NCBI RefSeq assembly: GCF_027484205.1
Contig: NZ_JAIXUB010000015.1
Span: 496,001-560,000 of the forward strand
Origin: Flavobacterium sp.
Lineage (GTDB): Bacteria; Bacteroidota; Bacteroidia; Flavobacteriales; Flavobacteriaceae
Length of the DNA stretch: 64,000 nt
Reading direction: 5' to 3'
Below are positions 1 through 8,373 of this stretch, in pieces (the first letter of the stretch is position 1; the number at the start of each line of letters is the position of its first letter). The notes beneath the pieces are model-generated. The model saw nothing but the letters and a program-made list of their open reading frames with translations. It was not told the DNA's origin and did not search any database. The position numbers and the translations under genes are program-made.

Positions 1-636
1 TAAAATTGTTCTTTGAGGTTCAGGTCCAGAAAGTAAAATCATTATATCATATTTGATTTCAAGAACTTTCTTCTCTAATCTACTTAAAACTCCAATGTAT
101 CTAATATTTAAATTCGAGTTTTTTAAATGTCCTAATTTACCCGTAAGATTTGGAATTTCATTGACATCTGGAACCCAACATTCATCAAATTTATTAATAA
201 AAAATTGATGTAATTTACTGGAAATCCAGGTTGTTTTTCCTGATAAAACAGTTAGTTGATGTGTTATAAAAACGGAAGGAACTTTCTTAGAATGAACACC
301 TAATCTATTGTCCGAAATAATACCTTTTAAATCATGTTCTTTAATCCATTTTTTAACTAATTGCTTTTCAGATAAAATGGCGTTAATCGTTTTTGGACTA
401 TTTTTTATCAATTTCCATTTAAAATTTTCCCCTTTTTTAGCATATTCAATGTTGTAAGAAGGCAATTCTAATGAGGTTAAATGCGGAAATTCTTTTTTTA
501 ATAAAGCTAAAGCAATACCATCTGAAGCAATGATTGGAGTAAAACCGTTTTTTTCTAATTCACGAATAATTGGTATGCATCGAGTAGCATGACCTAAACC
601 CCAATTTAGTGGCGCAACGAGAATATTTTTGTTCAT
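1..636 (-). CDS. Glycosyltransferase, GT28/MurG-like, 3' end missing
   Basis: This frame starts with ATG at 636 and stays open for 212 codons to the left edge, so the C-terminal part is outside the window. The N-terminus reads NILVAPLNWGLGHATRCIPI, the glycine-rich opening of MurG/GT28-type glycosyltransferases that use a nucleotide sugar. Near the cut end, LLSGPEPQRTIL matches the start of the C-terminal UDP-sugar-binding half. A segment SDNRLGVHSKKVPSVFITHQ is typical of the N-terminal acceptor domain. It lies 2 bases after the stop of the upstream LpxH-like gene on the same strand, so the two are probably co-transcribed and may both act on envelope lipids. The acceptor cannot be told from the sequence. 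Confidence 0.85.
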   Translation of the reverse strand, partial: MNKNILVAPLNWGLGHATRCIPIIRELEKNGFTPIIASDGIALALLKKEFPHLTSLELPSYNIEYAKKGENFKWKLIKNSPKTINAILSEKQLVKKWIKEHDLKGIISDNRLGVHSKKVPSVFITHQLTVLSGKTTWISSKLHQFFINKFDECWVPDVNEIPNLTGKLGHLKNSNLNIRYIGVLSRLEKKVLEIKYDIMILLSGPEPQRTIL

Positions 637-638
637 TT

Positions 639-1457
639 TTAGTTTTTTAATAAAGTGATAAATTGTTCTGCAAGTTGGTTTTCATATTCAAATTGTTCTT
701 CTTCAGTTACAATTTCACTTGGAGCATGTTTGTATAATTTCCACTTTTTATTGTTGTATTCTAATGCTGTTAAATTTTCAATCCAATCACCTGAATTTAA
801 ATAGATTGTCTTGCCTTTTTCGGTTGTAATGTGTTCGATTTTTGGTTCGTGAATGTGTCCACAAATTACATAATCGTAGTTGTTTTCGATGGCTAAATCG
901 GTGCAAACATTTTCAAAGTTAGTGATAAATTTCACAGCCGATTTCACATTATTTTTAATTTTTTTTGAAAGCGAATAAGGTTCTTTATTCATTTGTGCCA
1001 AAATCCAATTCAGAAAACGATTTATTAGAATTAAGATGTCATAACCCCAACCACCAAGTTTTGCAAGCCATTTAGCATGATTTATTGAAGCATCAAATAC
1101 ATCACCATGAAAAATCCATGCTTTTTTTCCATCTAAATTCAATACTAATTTATTGAGCAAACTTAAATTCCCTAAATGTAAATCGGTAAATTTTCTTAAA
1201 AATTCGTCATGATTTCCTGTCAAATAATATACTTTGGTACCTTTTGAACTTAACGAAATGATTTTCTTAATCACTTTCAAATGACTTGCCGGAAAGTATG
1301 ACTTTCTAAATTGCCAAATGTCAATAATATCGCCATTGAGGATAAGTATTTTTGGCTTGATTTCAGATAAATACTGCAATAATTCTTTGGCATGGCAACC
1401 ATAAGTTCCCAAATGAACATCAGAAATAACTACAACTTCAACTTTTCTTTTCTTCAA
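639..1457 (-). CDS. LpxH-like metallophosphoesterase (UDP-2,3-diacylglucosamine diphosphatase family)
   Basis: A 272-residue calcineurin-like phosphoesterase. All metal-binding blocks are visible in order: SDVHLGT (about 12-18), GDIIDIW (42-48), GNHDEF (about 81-86), HGDVFD and GHIHEP (about 199-204). The spacing and the long helical insert after HGDVFDASINHAKW resemble the LpxH group, which releases lipid X from UDP-2,3-diacylglucosamine in lipid A synthesis. Family membership is clear; the exact substrate is inferred. A second, more divergent phosphoesterase sits at 23853-24755. The gene is first in a two-gene minus-strand unit with a GT28-type glycosyltransferase, which fits an envelope lipid role. 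A TAnnTTTG element lies just upstream. Confidence 0.85.
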   Translation of the reverse strand: MKKRKVEVVVISDVHLGTYGCHAKELLQYLSEIKPKILILNGDIIDIWQFRKSYFPASHLKVIKKIISLSSKGTKVYYLTGNHDEFLRKFTDLHLGNLSLLNKLVLNLDGKKAWIFHGDVFDASINHAKWLAKLGGWGYDILILINRFLNWILAQMNKEPYSLSKKIKNNVKSAVKFITNFENVCTDLAIENNYDYVICGHIHEPKIEHITTEKGKTIYLNSGDWIENLTALEYNNKKWKLYKHAPSEIVTEEEQFEYENQLAEQFITLLKN

Positions 1458-1472
1458 AATAAATAGTTTCTA

Positions 1473-1480
1473 CAAAAATA
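1473..1480 (-). promoter_or_regulatory. Bacteroidetes -7 promoter element for the LpxH-like gene
   Basis: On the minus strand these bases read TATTTTTG, a match to the Bacteroidetes -7 consensus TAnnTTTG, 16 bases before the ATG at 1457. No clear -33 TTTG is seen at the usual distance, so this is a partial match. Confidence 0.45.
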
Positions 1481-1528
1481 GGCAAACAGCAGTATTGTTA
1501 AGGTTACATAAACATTATGAAAACTTTA

Positions 1529-1558
1529 TTTGTGTTGGATATTATTTCCTTAATTTTG
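1529..1558 (+). promoter_or_regulatory. Promoter of trmB (-33 TTTG, -7 TAATTTTG)
   Basis: TTTG at 1529-1532 and TAATTTTG at 1551-1558 are separated by 18 bases, a good match to the Bacteroidetes housekeeping promoter. The expected start of transcription is about 15 bases before the GTG start codon at 1579. Confidence 0.65.
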
Positions 1559-1578
1559 CCGAAATATTAAATTAAGTC

Positions 1579-2256
1579 GTGGGAAGTAAAAATAAGTTAA
1601 AAAGATTCAAGGAAAACGAAACATTCAACAACGTTTTTCAACCAACAAGAGAAGAAGTAGTAGGAAATGAATTTCCTTTAAGAGGAAAATGGAACGCAGA
1701 TTTCTTCAAAAATGATAACCCAATAATTATTGAGTTAGGTTGCGGAAAAGGTGAATATTCTGTTGGTTTAGCCGAACGTTATCCTGAGAAAAACTTTGTT
1801 GGTATTGATATAAAAGGAGCACGTTTTTGGCGTGGTGCGAAAACAGCTGTTGAAGATGGAATGCATAATGTAGCTTTTGTTAGAACTCAAATTGAATTAA
1901 TCAATCATATTTTTGCTGATGGTGAAGTTTCTGAAATTTGGATTACTTTTCCCGATCCACAAATAAAATATAAGCGTACCAAACACAGAATGACCAATTC
2001 TGAATTCTTGAAACTATACAAAAGAATTTTAAAATCGGATGGTGTTGTCAACCTTAAAACTGATTCTGAGTTTATGCACGGCTATACTTTAGGATTGCTT
2101 CATGGTGAAGGACACGAAGTTTTATATGCCAATCATAATGTTTATAAAAATGAGGGTGCACCAAGTGAAGTAACTGAAATTCAAACGTTTTACGAAAAAC
2201 AATATTTGGAAATTAACAAAGCAATTACGTATATTCGTTTTAAAATTAAAAAGTAG
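1579..2256 (+). CDS. trmB: tRNA (guanine-N7-)-methyltransferase TrmB
   Basis: A 225-residue class I SAM-dependent methyltransferase that makes m7G46 in the variable loop of tRNAs. The SAM-binding motif IIELGCGKGEYSVGLAERYP (about 50-69) is followed by the TrmB hallmark FVGIDIKGARFWRGA, and then by ITFPDPQIKYKRTKHRM, the catalytic/tRNA-binding block of this family. The start is GTG (MGSKNKLKRF), supported by the upstream promoter and the lack of a better start in frame. Length is normal. It heads a plus-strand run that includes a LysE-type exporter, an alkyltransferase-like protein and a lipoprotein, although a repeat-rich spacer separates it from the next gene. Confidence 0.95.
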   Translation: MGSKNKLKRFKENETFNNVFQPTREEVVGNEFPLRGKWNADFFKNDNPIIIELGCGKGEYSVGLAERYPEKNFVGIDIKGARFWRGAKTAVEDGMHNVAFVRTQIELINHIFADGEVSEIWITFPDPQIKYKRTKHRMTNSEFLKLYKRILKSDGVVNLKTDSEFMHGYTLGLLHGEGHEVLYANHNVYKNEGAPSEVTEIQTFYEKQYLEINKAITYIRFKIKK

Positions 2257-2326
2257 TGTTGTCTGTTGTCAGTTATCTGTTTTGCAAACACTGAAAACTG
2301 AAAACTGAGAACTGAAAACTGATAAC
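2257..2326. repeat. Intergenic microrepeat array (ACTGAAA type)
   Basis: The spacer between trmB and the LysE-type gene is built almost wholly of variants of GAAAACTGA and GTTATCAG-like words: CTGAAAACTGAAAACTGAGAACTGAAAACTG in pieces, preceded by GTTGTCAGTTATCTG. The two halves can pair as a loose hairpin. The same word family fills the spacer between mrp and the NifU-like gene (14307-14395), so this is a dispersed repeat and not random sequence. Confidence 0.7.
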
Positions 2327-2962
2327 ATGAACATCATCCTTCCACTTTTATCGGGATTTATCGCAGCAGTGATAGGAATTCTTCCACCAGGATTAATTAA
2401 TATGACGGCAGCAAAAGTCGATTTTACCGACGGAAGAAAACGCGCCATGATTTTTGTTCTCGGTGCTTTAATTGTAATATTTTTTCAAACCTATATTTCT
2501 GTAATTTTTGCACAATATATTAACAGTCATCAAGAAGTTGTAGTTTTATTACGTGAAATTGGTTTGGTAATCTTTTCAATTTTGTCTGTTTACTTTTTGT
2601 TTTTCGCCAAGAAACCCAAACTAAAATCACAAGATTCATTACATTTAAAAAGTAAAAGAAGTCGTTTTTTTATGGGAATGTTGATTTCGGCAATAAATTT
2701 TTTCCCAATTCCTTATTATGTTTTTGTAAGTGTTACATTAGCTTCCTATAATATTTTTACCTTCAATCCGCTATCGATTTATAGTTTGGTTTTTGGTGTT
2801 GTATTGGGTTCGTTTTTAGTGTTTTATTTGTACGTTTTGTTTTTCAATAAAATGAAATCTAAAACCGATTATTTTATGCAAAATATGAACAAAATCATCG
2901 GAATTATAACAGGAATTGTAGCACTGTTTACCTTATACAATGTTGTAATGTATCATTTGTAA
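2327..2962 (+). CDS. LysE-family transporter
   Basis: A 211-residue integral membrane protein with about six hydrophobic segments (near 1-24, 40-62, 70-92, 112-135, 148-171 and 188-207). The opening LLSGFIAAVIGILPPGLINM has the small-residue, double-proline start typical of the LysE/RhtB exporter fold, which pumps out amino acids or similar small molecules. The last base of its stop codon is shared with the ATG of the next gene (TAATG arrangement), which suggests translational coupling. The substrate is unknown. Confidence 0.8.
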   Translation: MNIILPLLSGFIAAVIGILPPGLINMTAAKVDFTDGRKRAMIFVLGALIVIFFQTYISVIFAQYINSHQEVVVLLREIGLVIFSILSVYFLFFAKKPKLKSQDSLHLKSKRSRFFMGMLISAINFFPIPYYVFVSVTLASYNIFTFNPLSIYSLVFGVVLGSFLVFYLYVLFFNKMKSKTDYFMQNMNKIIGIITGIVALFTLYNVVMYHL

Positions 2963-3288
2963 TGGAAGAAAATTTCTTTGAACGCGTTTATGAAATTGTT
3001 AAACAAATTCCTGAAGGAAAAGTAACCTCTTATGGTGCTATTGCCAAAGCTTTAGGAACAGCACGTTCTGCACGAATGGTTGGTTGGGCAATGAATGCTA
3101 GTCATAACCGTGACGATGTTCCAGCACATCGTGTTGTGAATAGAAAAGGATTACTTTCGGGAAAACATCACTTCGAAGGAACCAATTTGATGCAACAACT
3201 TTTAGAAAATGAAGGTGTTGAAGTGGTTGATAATCAAATTGTAGATTTTGAGAAATATTTTTGGAATCCTGACGTTTCTAAAGAGTAA
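2962..3288 (+). CDS. Alkyltransferase-like protein (ATL), MGMT family without the reactive cysteine
   Basis: This 108-residue protein has only the DNA-binding, active-site domain of O6-alkylguanine-DNA alkyltransferase. It shows FERVYEIVKQIPEGKVTSYG, the helix-turn-helix stretch with the arginine finger (ARSARMVGWAM), and PAHRVVNRKGLLSG. In true MGMT/Ogt the motif is PCHRV, with Cys accepting the alkyl group; here it is PAHRV, so the protein cannot dealkylate DNA. Proteins of this type (ATL) bind O6-alkylguanine and hand it to nucleotide excision repair. This assignment rests on the visible Cys-to-Ala change plus family knowledge. It is translationally coupled to the preceding LysE-type gene. 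Confidence 0.88.
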   Translation: MEENFFERVYEIVKQIPEGKVTSYGAIAKALGTARSARMVGWAMNASHNRDDVPAHRVVNRKGLLSGKHHFEGTNLMQQLLENEGVEVVDNQIVDFEKYFWNPDVSKE

Positions 3289-3298
3289 TCTATCGATA

Positions 3299-4162
3299 GT
3301 GAAAAAACTACTTTCTATAATTCTAATTATTTTATTTTTCTCTTGTTCTAAAAAAAGCGAGAATGATTTGCCTCGAGTAATTATTCTGGAACACGAAAAT
3401 GTTGTTGAGGTGAATAGTAAGGAGATGTTGCAAAATCGATCTCCATTAATAGCTTTAAACTTTCTAAACGATACAACTATTATTAAAAATATTGATGGTG
3501 TATTTGAATTTAATGATTATAAAACCTACAAAGGTTTACCTGAAAAAGCAATTAAAAATAAATACGATTTAAAAATTATAATTGACACTTCATATTCTTT
3601 TAAATCAAAAGGAATAGCATACAAAAACTTACTATATTCTGTGAATGACAGTATTTTAAGAGACAGTATCAATAAGCCATTTTACAAAAATAAACTTTCA
3701 TTTAGTAGAATTAGAACTTTAGAAAGCAAATCAGTGGCTGCTTATCCAGTTTTATTTTACAATAATTCTAATAAAAATATCCCTTTAGGAAAAGGTGATT
3801 TACAGATAGAAATTATACAAGAAGCAAAAGATACAAATGGTAAATGGAAACCAATAGAGTTTTTTTATGGAGATGGTATTTGTTTGCCACAAATGAATCT
3901 TGTGCTTGAACCAAAACATTATTCAGCTGCAGCAATTATTAAATACAAAGGAGATTTTAAAACTAAGATTAGAGTAAAATATTTTGATGGTAAAAACGTT
4001 TTTTATTCTAATGAAATTTATGGTACAATAAATCGTTCTCAATTTAATCAAGAATATTTCTTAGAATTATATAAGGACAATCATAATGGTCGCTATCCTC
4101 GCTACTTTGAAGATTTTAAAAGAAGAATATTTTTAAATAATAGTAGTTCCTCATTTCCATAA
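3299..4162 (+). CDS. Predicted lipoprotein, function unknown
   Basis: The frame is open from upstream, but the likely start is GTG at 3299, 10 bases after the preceding stop. From there the protein (287 residues) begins VKKLLSIILIILFFSCSKKS, a signal peptide ending in a lipobox (FFSC) that would give a lipidated Cys at residue 16. Starting earlier would bury the signal peptide behind an atypical leader and overlap the preceding gene. The mature part is rich in Lys, Asn and Asp with predicted beta strands (for example GKGDLQIEIIQEAK and FKTKIRVKYFDGKNVFYS). I do not recognise a family. It ends one base before the convergent histidine kinase gene. Confidence 0.75.
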   Translation: MKKLLSIILIILFFSCSKKSENDLPRVIILEHENVVEVNSKEMLQNRSPLIALNFLNDTTIIKNIDGVFEFNDYKTYKGLPEKAIKNKYDLKIIIDTSYSFKSKGIAYKNLLYSVNDSILRDSINKPFYKNKLSFSRIRTLESKSVAAYPVLFYNNSNKNIPLGKGDLQIEIIQEAKDTNGKWKPIEFFYGDGICLPQMNLVLEPKHYSAAAIIKYKGDFKTKIRVKYFDGKNVFYSNEIYGTINRSQFNQEYFLELYKDNHNGRYPRYFEDFKRRIFLNNSSSSFP

Positions 4163-4163
4163 A

Positions 4164-5495
4164 CTACTCCATCAAACATATCACAAAGCTTGTTGTTTCA
4201 TTTTCATTTTGAAATGCCAAATAACCGCCGTGCGCTTCAACAATGCTTTTAGATAATGTCAATCCAATGCCTGCACCTTCTTTTCGAGTGGTGAAAAACG
4301 GAAGAAAAATTTTGTCTTTAATTTCGGTATCAATCCCAATTCCAGTATCGGTGATGGTGATGAAAATTCGCTTTTCCTTTACTTCGGCAGCGATGGAAAT
4401 CTGTTTTTCTTTTCTTTCAGAAAGTGCATAAATACTATTTGTTAGCAAATTTATAAGTACTTGCTCCATTTGATTTTTGTCAATTTCAAGCCATCTTTTA
4501 AAAGAAATTTCATTGCTAATTGATATTTTTTCTTGCTTAAAAAGTGGCGCCATTATCTGTAAACTTTCTTCAATAAGTTGCAATAATTCTACCTTTTCTT
4601 TTTTGGGTGAAGGTAGCATCGCCAGTTTTCTGTAGCTTTCTACAAATTGTTGCAAATGATTACTTCGATTGAGCATTGTAGAAACACTTTGTTTCATGTC
4701 TTCTAAATCTTCTTGCGATAGCGTTTCTTGTTGCACTAATTCATGTAAATTTTGCGACAGAGAACGAATTGGCGTAAGCGAATTTAACAACTCATGCGAA
4801 ATGACTTTCATCAAATTAATCCAAGCTTCTTTTTCTTTCTTTTCGATTACTTTTTGAATAGAGTCTAACAAAACAATGTAGTAATCTTGATTGTAGGTTT
4901 TGCTTCTAGAAGATTGCATGACAAAGGTTTGTGTATCTTGATTGTTGACTCTAATTTGTAGTGACGTTTTAATTTCTTCAAAATTTTGCTCTTCAATAAT
5001 ACTACAAAGTGATGGCAATTGATTTTTCAAATAACTCCATTTAGACACTTTTGGAACTGTAAAATGTTTCGAGAAATAATCGTTCATCAAAAAAATTGCC
5101 CAATCGTTTTCTTCTTTTTTCAGAATCAATATTCCGGTTTCAATATTGTTTAAAATAGATTGGTAGATAATGTCTTTGGAAATTTGATCGTTTTGTTTTT
5201 GCTTCAGATTATTGAATAGCTTAAATAAACTTTCATAATTTTTGAATGATTTATGTTTTGAAAAATCGGCAGAAAAATCATTTTGCAGAATGGCTTCTAT
5301 AGTTTTATCGTAAAGAAGAAAAGCATTTTTTATATATAAATACAACTCTATTAAAAGCAGTAAAACAATGAAAAAAGAAAATATTGAAGTATAAATCAGG
5401 TCTTTTTCTAGTAAATAAAAACTTATTGCAACACCAAAAACAATCACAAGTAATCGGATGAAAAGGTGGTTATAAATTTTAAATGATGAAAACAT
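4164..5495 (-). CDS. Sensor histidine kinase (NtrB/AtoS-like architecture)
   Basis: A 443-residue membrane sensor kinase. Two adjacent transmembrane helices (about 10-30 and 32-52) leave almost no periplasmic loop. They are followed by a linker, a PAS-like region (about 105-215) and the kinase core. Visible motifs are the H-box SHELLNSLTPIRSLSQNL (phospho-acceptor His near 234), the N-box EQVLINLLTNSIYAL, G1 ITDTGIGID, and G2 GAGIGLTLSKSIVEAHGG. It is the second gene of an operon, 4 bases after the sigma-54 response regulator that is its obvious partner. The pair sits head-to-head with an ABC export operon, which it probably controls. The lack of a sensor domain outside the membrane suggests it senses in or at the membrane. 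Confidence 0.92.
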   Translation of the reverse strand: MFSSFKIYNHLFIRLLVIVFGVAISFYLLEKDLIYTSIFSFFIVLLLLIELYLYIKNAFLLYDKTIEAILQNDFSADFSKHKSFKNYESLFKLFNNLKQKQNDQISKDIIYQSILNNIETGILILKKEENDWAIFLMNDYFSKHFTVPKVSKWSYLKNQLPSLCSIIEEQNFEEIKTSLQIRVNNQDTQTFVMQSSRSKTYNQDYYIVLLDSIQKVIEKKEKEAWINLMKVISHELLNSLTPIRSLSQNLHELVQQETLSQEDLEDMKQSVSTMLNRSNHLQQFVESYRKLAMLPSPKKEKVELLQLIEESLQIMAPLFKQEKISISNEISFKRWLEIDKNQMEQVLINLLTNSIYALSERKEKQISIAAEVKEKRIFITITDTGIGIDTEIKDKIFLPFFTTRKEGAGIGLTLSKSIVEAHGGYLAFQNENETTSFVICLME

Positions 5496-5499
5496 ACGT

Positions 5500-6843
5500 C
5501 TAATTACTAATATTATATTTTTCCATTCTTCTATATAATGAAGCTCTTGATAAACCTAATTCCTCTGCCGATTTACTAATGTTTTGATTGTTTTTTGCCA
5601 ATACTTTTTCGATAGTATTTTTCTCTATTTCCGAAAGCTGTAAATCATCTTGCGTATCATCATAAGAAGTTATTTCATCCAAATCTAAATCAGATGCTGA
5701 AATGGAATTGTTTTCACACAAAATAATGGCACGTTCAATTCTGTTTTCCATCTCACGAATGTTCCCATTCCAAGCGTGCTGCTCAATTTTAGTTAAAGCA
5801 TCTTGTTCAAATGTAATTTCGGTTCTATCATATTTGTCAATCATTTTTTGCAATAGAAATTGCGCCAACGGAATTTTATCTTCTTTTCGATCTCGAAGCG
5901 GAGGCAAAATAATTTCCATGGTATTGATGCGATAATACAAATCTTCTCGGAATGTTTTTTGAGTAACTTCTTGCTTTAAATTTAAATTAGTCGCAGTAAT
6001 AATTCTAACATTTAAAGATCTTGGTTTAGATTCGCCTAATCGAGTAACGGTTCTCGTTTGAATTACTTGCAACAATTTGGACTGTAAATGCAATGGAACA
6101 TTACCTATTTCATCCAGAAAAATGGTTCCGTTTTGTGCCATTTCAAATCGTCCAGCGGTATCATTTTTGGCATCGGTGAACGCACCTTTTGCATAACCAA
6201 AAAGTTCGCTTTCAAAGATTGAATCGCTCAACGAACCTAAATCAACTGCCATAAAAGCGTTATTTTTACGTTCTGATTGTTGATGAATGTAATTGGCCAA
6301 AACATATTTTCCTGTTCCGTTTTCTCCTAATATTAAAACGTTTGCATCGGTTTTAGCCACTTTATCAGCAAGTGAATAGGCTTTTTTTATGGCTTCAGAA
6401 TTTCCAATAAAAAAGGAATCAACAACATTTTTATCAATTTTTTTCTGTTCTTTTCGGGATTCATCAACAGCTTGTTTTACAACTGCAACTAATTTTTCGT
6501 TTTCCCAAGGTTTCAAAACATAATCAAATGCGCCACTTTTTAAACCTTCAACAGCAGTTTCCACTTTGCCAAAAGCGGTCATTAAAATCACAATGGTTTT
6601 TGGCGAAAGTGTTTTTATTTCTTTCAAAAGGTACAAACCTTCACGGCCGTCTTCAAACCCAATTCTGTAATTCATGTCTAACAAAACCACATCAATAGGG
6701 TTTTCTGCAAGCAATTTTACCACATTTCTTGGGTTATTTATGGTGTAAATAGTTTCAAAATGTTTCTTCAAAAGCATTTTTGCAGCAAAAAGAATGTCTT
6801 CTTGATCGTCAATTACTAATATGTTGGCTTGCGTTTTTTTCAT
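5500..6843 (-). CDS. Sigma-54-dependent response regulator (NtrC family)
   Basis: A 447-residue regulator with the full NtrC layout. A receiver domain (about 8-125) has acidic residues near DDQED, the phospho-Asp in VVLLDMNYR (about 55), and a Lys in DYVLKPWE. A sigma-54 AAA+ domain (about 148-370) has Walker A LGENGTGK and the sigma-54 contact loop read as KGAFTDAK, where GAFTGA is usual; the Gly-to-Asp variant is also common in real activators. A Fis-type helix-turn-helix ends the protein (NISKSAEELGLSRASLYRRM). It acts as an enhancer-binding activator with the histidine kinase 4 bases downstream. The divergent HlyD/ABC/TolC operon is the most likely target; a near-consensus sigma-54 element lies there. 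Confidence 0.93.
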   Translation of the reverse strand: MKKTQANILVIDDQEDILFAAKMLLKKHFETIYTINNPRNVVKLLAENPIDVVLLDMNYRIGFEDGREGLYLLKEIKTLSPKTIVILMTAFGKVETAVEGLKSGAFDYVLKPWENEKLVAVVKQAVDESRKEQKKIDKNVVDSFFIGNSEAIKKAYSLADKVAKTDANVLILGENGTGKYVLANYIHQQSERKNNAFMAVDLGSLSDSIFESELFGYAKGAFTDAKNDTAGRFEMAQNGTIFLDEIGNVPLHLQSKLLQVIQTRTVTRLGESKPRSLNVRIITATNLNLKQEVTQKTFREDLYYRINTMEIILPPLRDRKEDKIPLAQFLLQKMIDKYDRTEITFEQDALTKIEQHAWNGNIREMENRIERAIILCENNSISASDLDLDEITSYDDTQDDLQLSEIEKNTIEKVLAKNNQNISKSAEELGLSRASLYRRMEKYNISN

Positions 6844-6870
6844 TTGTTTTTTTTCACACGAATTACTCGA

Positions 6871-6958
6871 ATTGTCACGAATTCTTTTCTTTAAATTTAA
6901 TTACACAAATTTTACCAGAATCTATAATTGGTAAAAATTTGCGTAATTCGTGGTCAAC
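6871..6958. repeat. Large imperfect inverted repeat in the regulator/exporter spacer
   Basis: The divergent spacer (6844-7132) contains nested inverted repeats. The inner arms are ACACAAATTTTACCA (6903-6917) and TGGTAAAAATTTGCGT (6929-6944); the outer arms are ATTGTCACGAATT (6871-6883) and AATTCGTGGTCAAC (6945-6958). A third copy of the TTGTGTCAAC word follows at about 6967-6976. It could be the binding site of the sigma-54 regulator or a dispersed CACGAATTAC-type repeat; the sequence does not decide. Confidence 0.55.
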
Positions 6959-7092
6959 TTTTTTAATTTGTGTCAACCTTGGTACTTTTCCCAGTGTTCG
7001 GTTTCGTACAAAAGGTGTTCGATTATGAACATTTTGTAAAATTGGTAAATTTATAAAAGCTTATAAATCAATTACTTATAAATTTTAAGTTT

Positions 7093-7108
7093 TTGGCATA
7101 AAATTGCT
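7093..7108 (+). promoter_or_regulatory. Possible sigma-54 (-24/-12) promoter, one base short
   Basis: TTGGCATAAAATTGCT resembles the sigma-54 consensus TTGGCACGnnnnTTGCW, with GG at 7095-7096 and GC at 7106-7107. The GG-to-GC distance is one base shorter than canonical, which normally weakens or kills such promoters. The position (25 bases before the ATG at 7133) and the neighbouring sigma-54 activator gene argue for it; the spacing argues against. Confidence 0.35.
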
Positions 7109-7132
7109 TATTACTTATTCAAAATAGTACCA

Positions 7133-8371
7133 ATGGACACTGTCATCACTCGTAAAAATAACAAAAAAAAGTATCTAATTATTGCTTTGCCAATCTTTTT
7201 AATTTTGAGCTATTTTATAATTTCAACTCTAAATAAAAAGAGAAGTTTGAATGTAAAAAAAGCTGAGATTACGATAAAAACTGTTGAAGAAGGTTTTTTT
7301 GAAGATTTTTTAGTTTTTCAAGCACGAGTAGAGCCAATGAATTCAATGTTAGTCAATATTATTGAAGGTGGTGCAGTTCAGGAAATATATGTTGAAAACG
7401 GCGATATGGTTGTGAAAGGTCAGCCTTTGGCGCGATTGTACAATCCAAATTCGGAACTGAATTACATGCAACAAGAAACTTCAATTATTGAGCAAATTAA
7501 TAATTTGAATAAAGCAAAACTCGATTTACGAAATCAAGAGCTTAATCTTGCAAAGGATTTAATTGCTATCGAACACGATTATTTGGATGCCAAAAATTTA
7601 TTTGATTTGAATAAAAAACTATTTGAGCAAGAAATTTTAGCTAAAAACGAATGGCAAGTTACACAAGAGAATTTCAGGTTTCAAAAAGAGCGCATGAACA
7701 TCATAAAACAAAGTGTAACCAAAGAAAAGCAAGCAAATCTAATCCAAATTGGTCAACTCAATCAATCGATAGCAATAATGGATAAAAGTTTGTCTATTTT
7801 GAGAAGCAATAAAAAGAATTTTCTAATCACAGCACCACAATCTGGAAGACTTTCTTCTTTTGAACCAATACTAGGAAAAACATACACACAAGGTTTGAGC
7901 ATTGGAACTATCGATGTAATGAAAGGATATAAAATGGTTGCCGATGTTGATGAATTCTATTTAGATAAAATAAAGATGAATCAAAAAGGTACCGTTGAAT
8001 TCAACGGAAAACCATTAGCTGTAGAGATTGTAAAAATTATTAAAGAGATAAAAAGTGGTCAGTTTCAAGTAGAATTGAGTTTTGCATCTACAGAAAATAT
8101 CGATTTGCAACAAGGATTGAGTTTTAGTGTTCGATTAAATCTATCGGAAAAATCAAAAACGATATTGCTTTCTAAAGGAAGTTTTAATCAAGAAACCGCT
8201 GGAAAATGGATATTTGTTGTAAACGGAAATTCTGCTGAACGAAGAACAATAAAATTAGGAAGAGAAAATCCGTTGTATTATGAAGTTATAGACGGATTGA
8301 AAGTAGGTGATAAAGTAATCACATCATCGTATAAAGATTTTACTGATGTTGAAGTGTTGAATTTGGAATAA
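7133..8371 (+). CDS. HlyD-family periplasmic adaptor of an ABC exporter
   Basis: A 412-residue membrane fusion protein. One transmembrane helix (about 14-32, LIIALPIFLILSYFIISTL) anchors it. The biotinyl-lipoyl half-motif region with GGAVQEIYVENGDMVVKGQP (about 76-95) is followed by a long coiled coil (about 110-225) and a return strand with FLITAPQSGRLSSF, then a beta-barrel domain. It bridges an inner-membrane ABC transporter and an outer-membrane TolC-type channel, both encoded just downstream. It is the first gene of the operon that faces the sigma-54 regulator/kinase pair. The substrate is unknown; MacA-type adaptors export macrolides, peptides or lipoproteins. Confidence 0.9.
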   Translation: MDTVITRKNNKKKYLIIALPIFLILSYFIISTLNKKRSLNVKKAEITIKTVEEGFFEDFLVFQARVEPMNSMLVNIIEGGAVQEIYVENGDMVVKGQPLARLYNPNSELNYMQQETSIIEQINNLNKAKLDLRNQELNLAKDLIAIEHDYLDAKNLFDLNKKLFEQEILAKNEWQVTQENFRFQKERMNIIKQSVTKEKQANLIQIGQLNQSIAIMDKSLSILRSNKKNFLITAPQSGRLSSFEPILGKTYTQGLSIGTIDVMKGYKMVADVDEFYLDKIKMNQKGTVEFNGKPLAVEIVKIIKEIKSGQFQVELSFASTENIDLQQGLSFSVRLNLSEKSKTILLSKGSFNQETAGKWIFVVNGNSAERRTIKLGRENPLYYEVIDGLKVGDKVITSSYKDFTDVEVLNLE

Positions 8372-8373
8372 TA

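Noticed and set aside
2257..2326. CRISPR-like array of short repeats
   Set aside because: Units are 9-11 bases, overlapping and without unique spacers.
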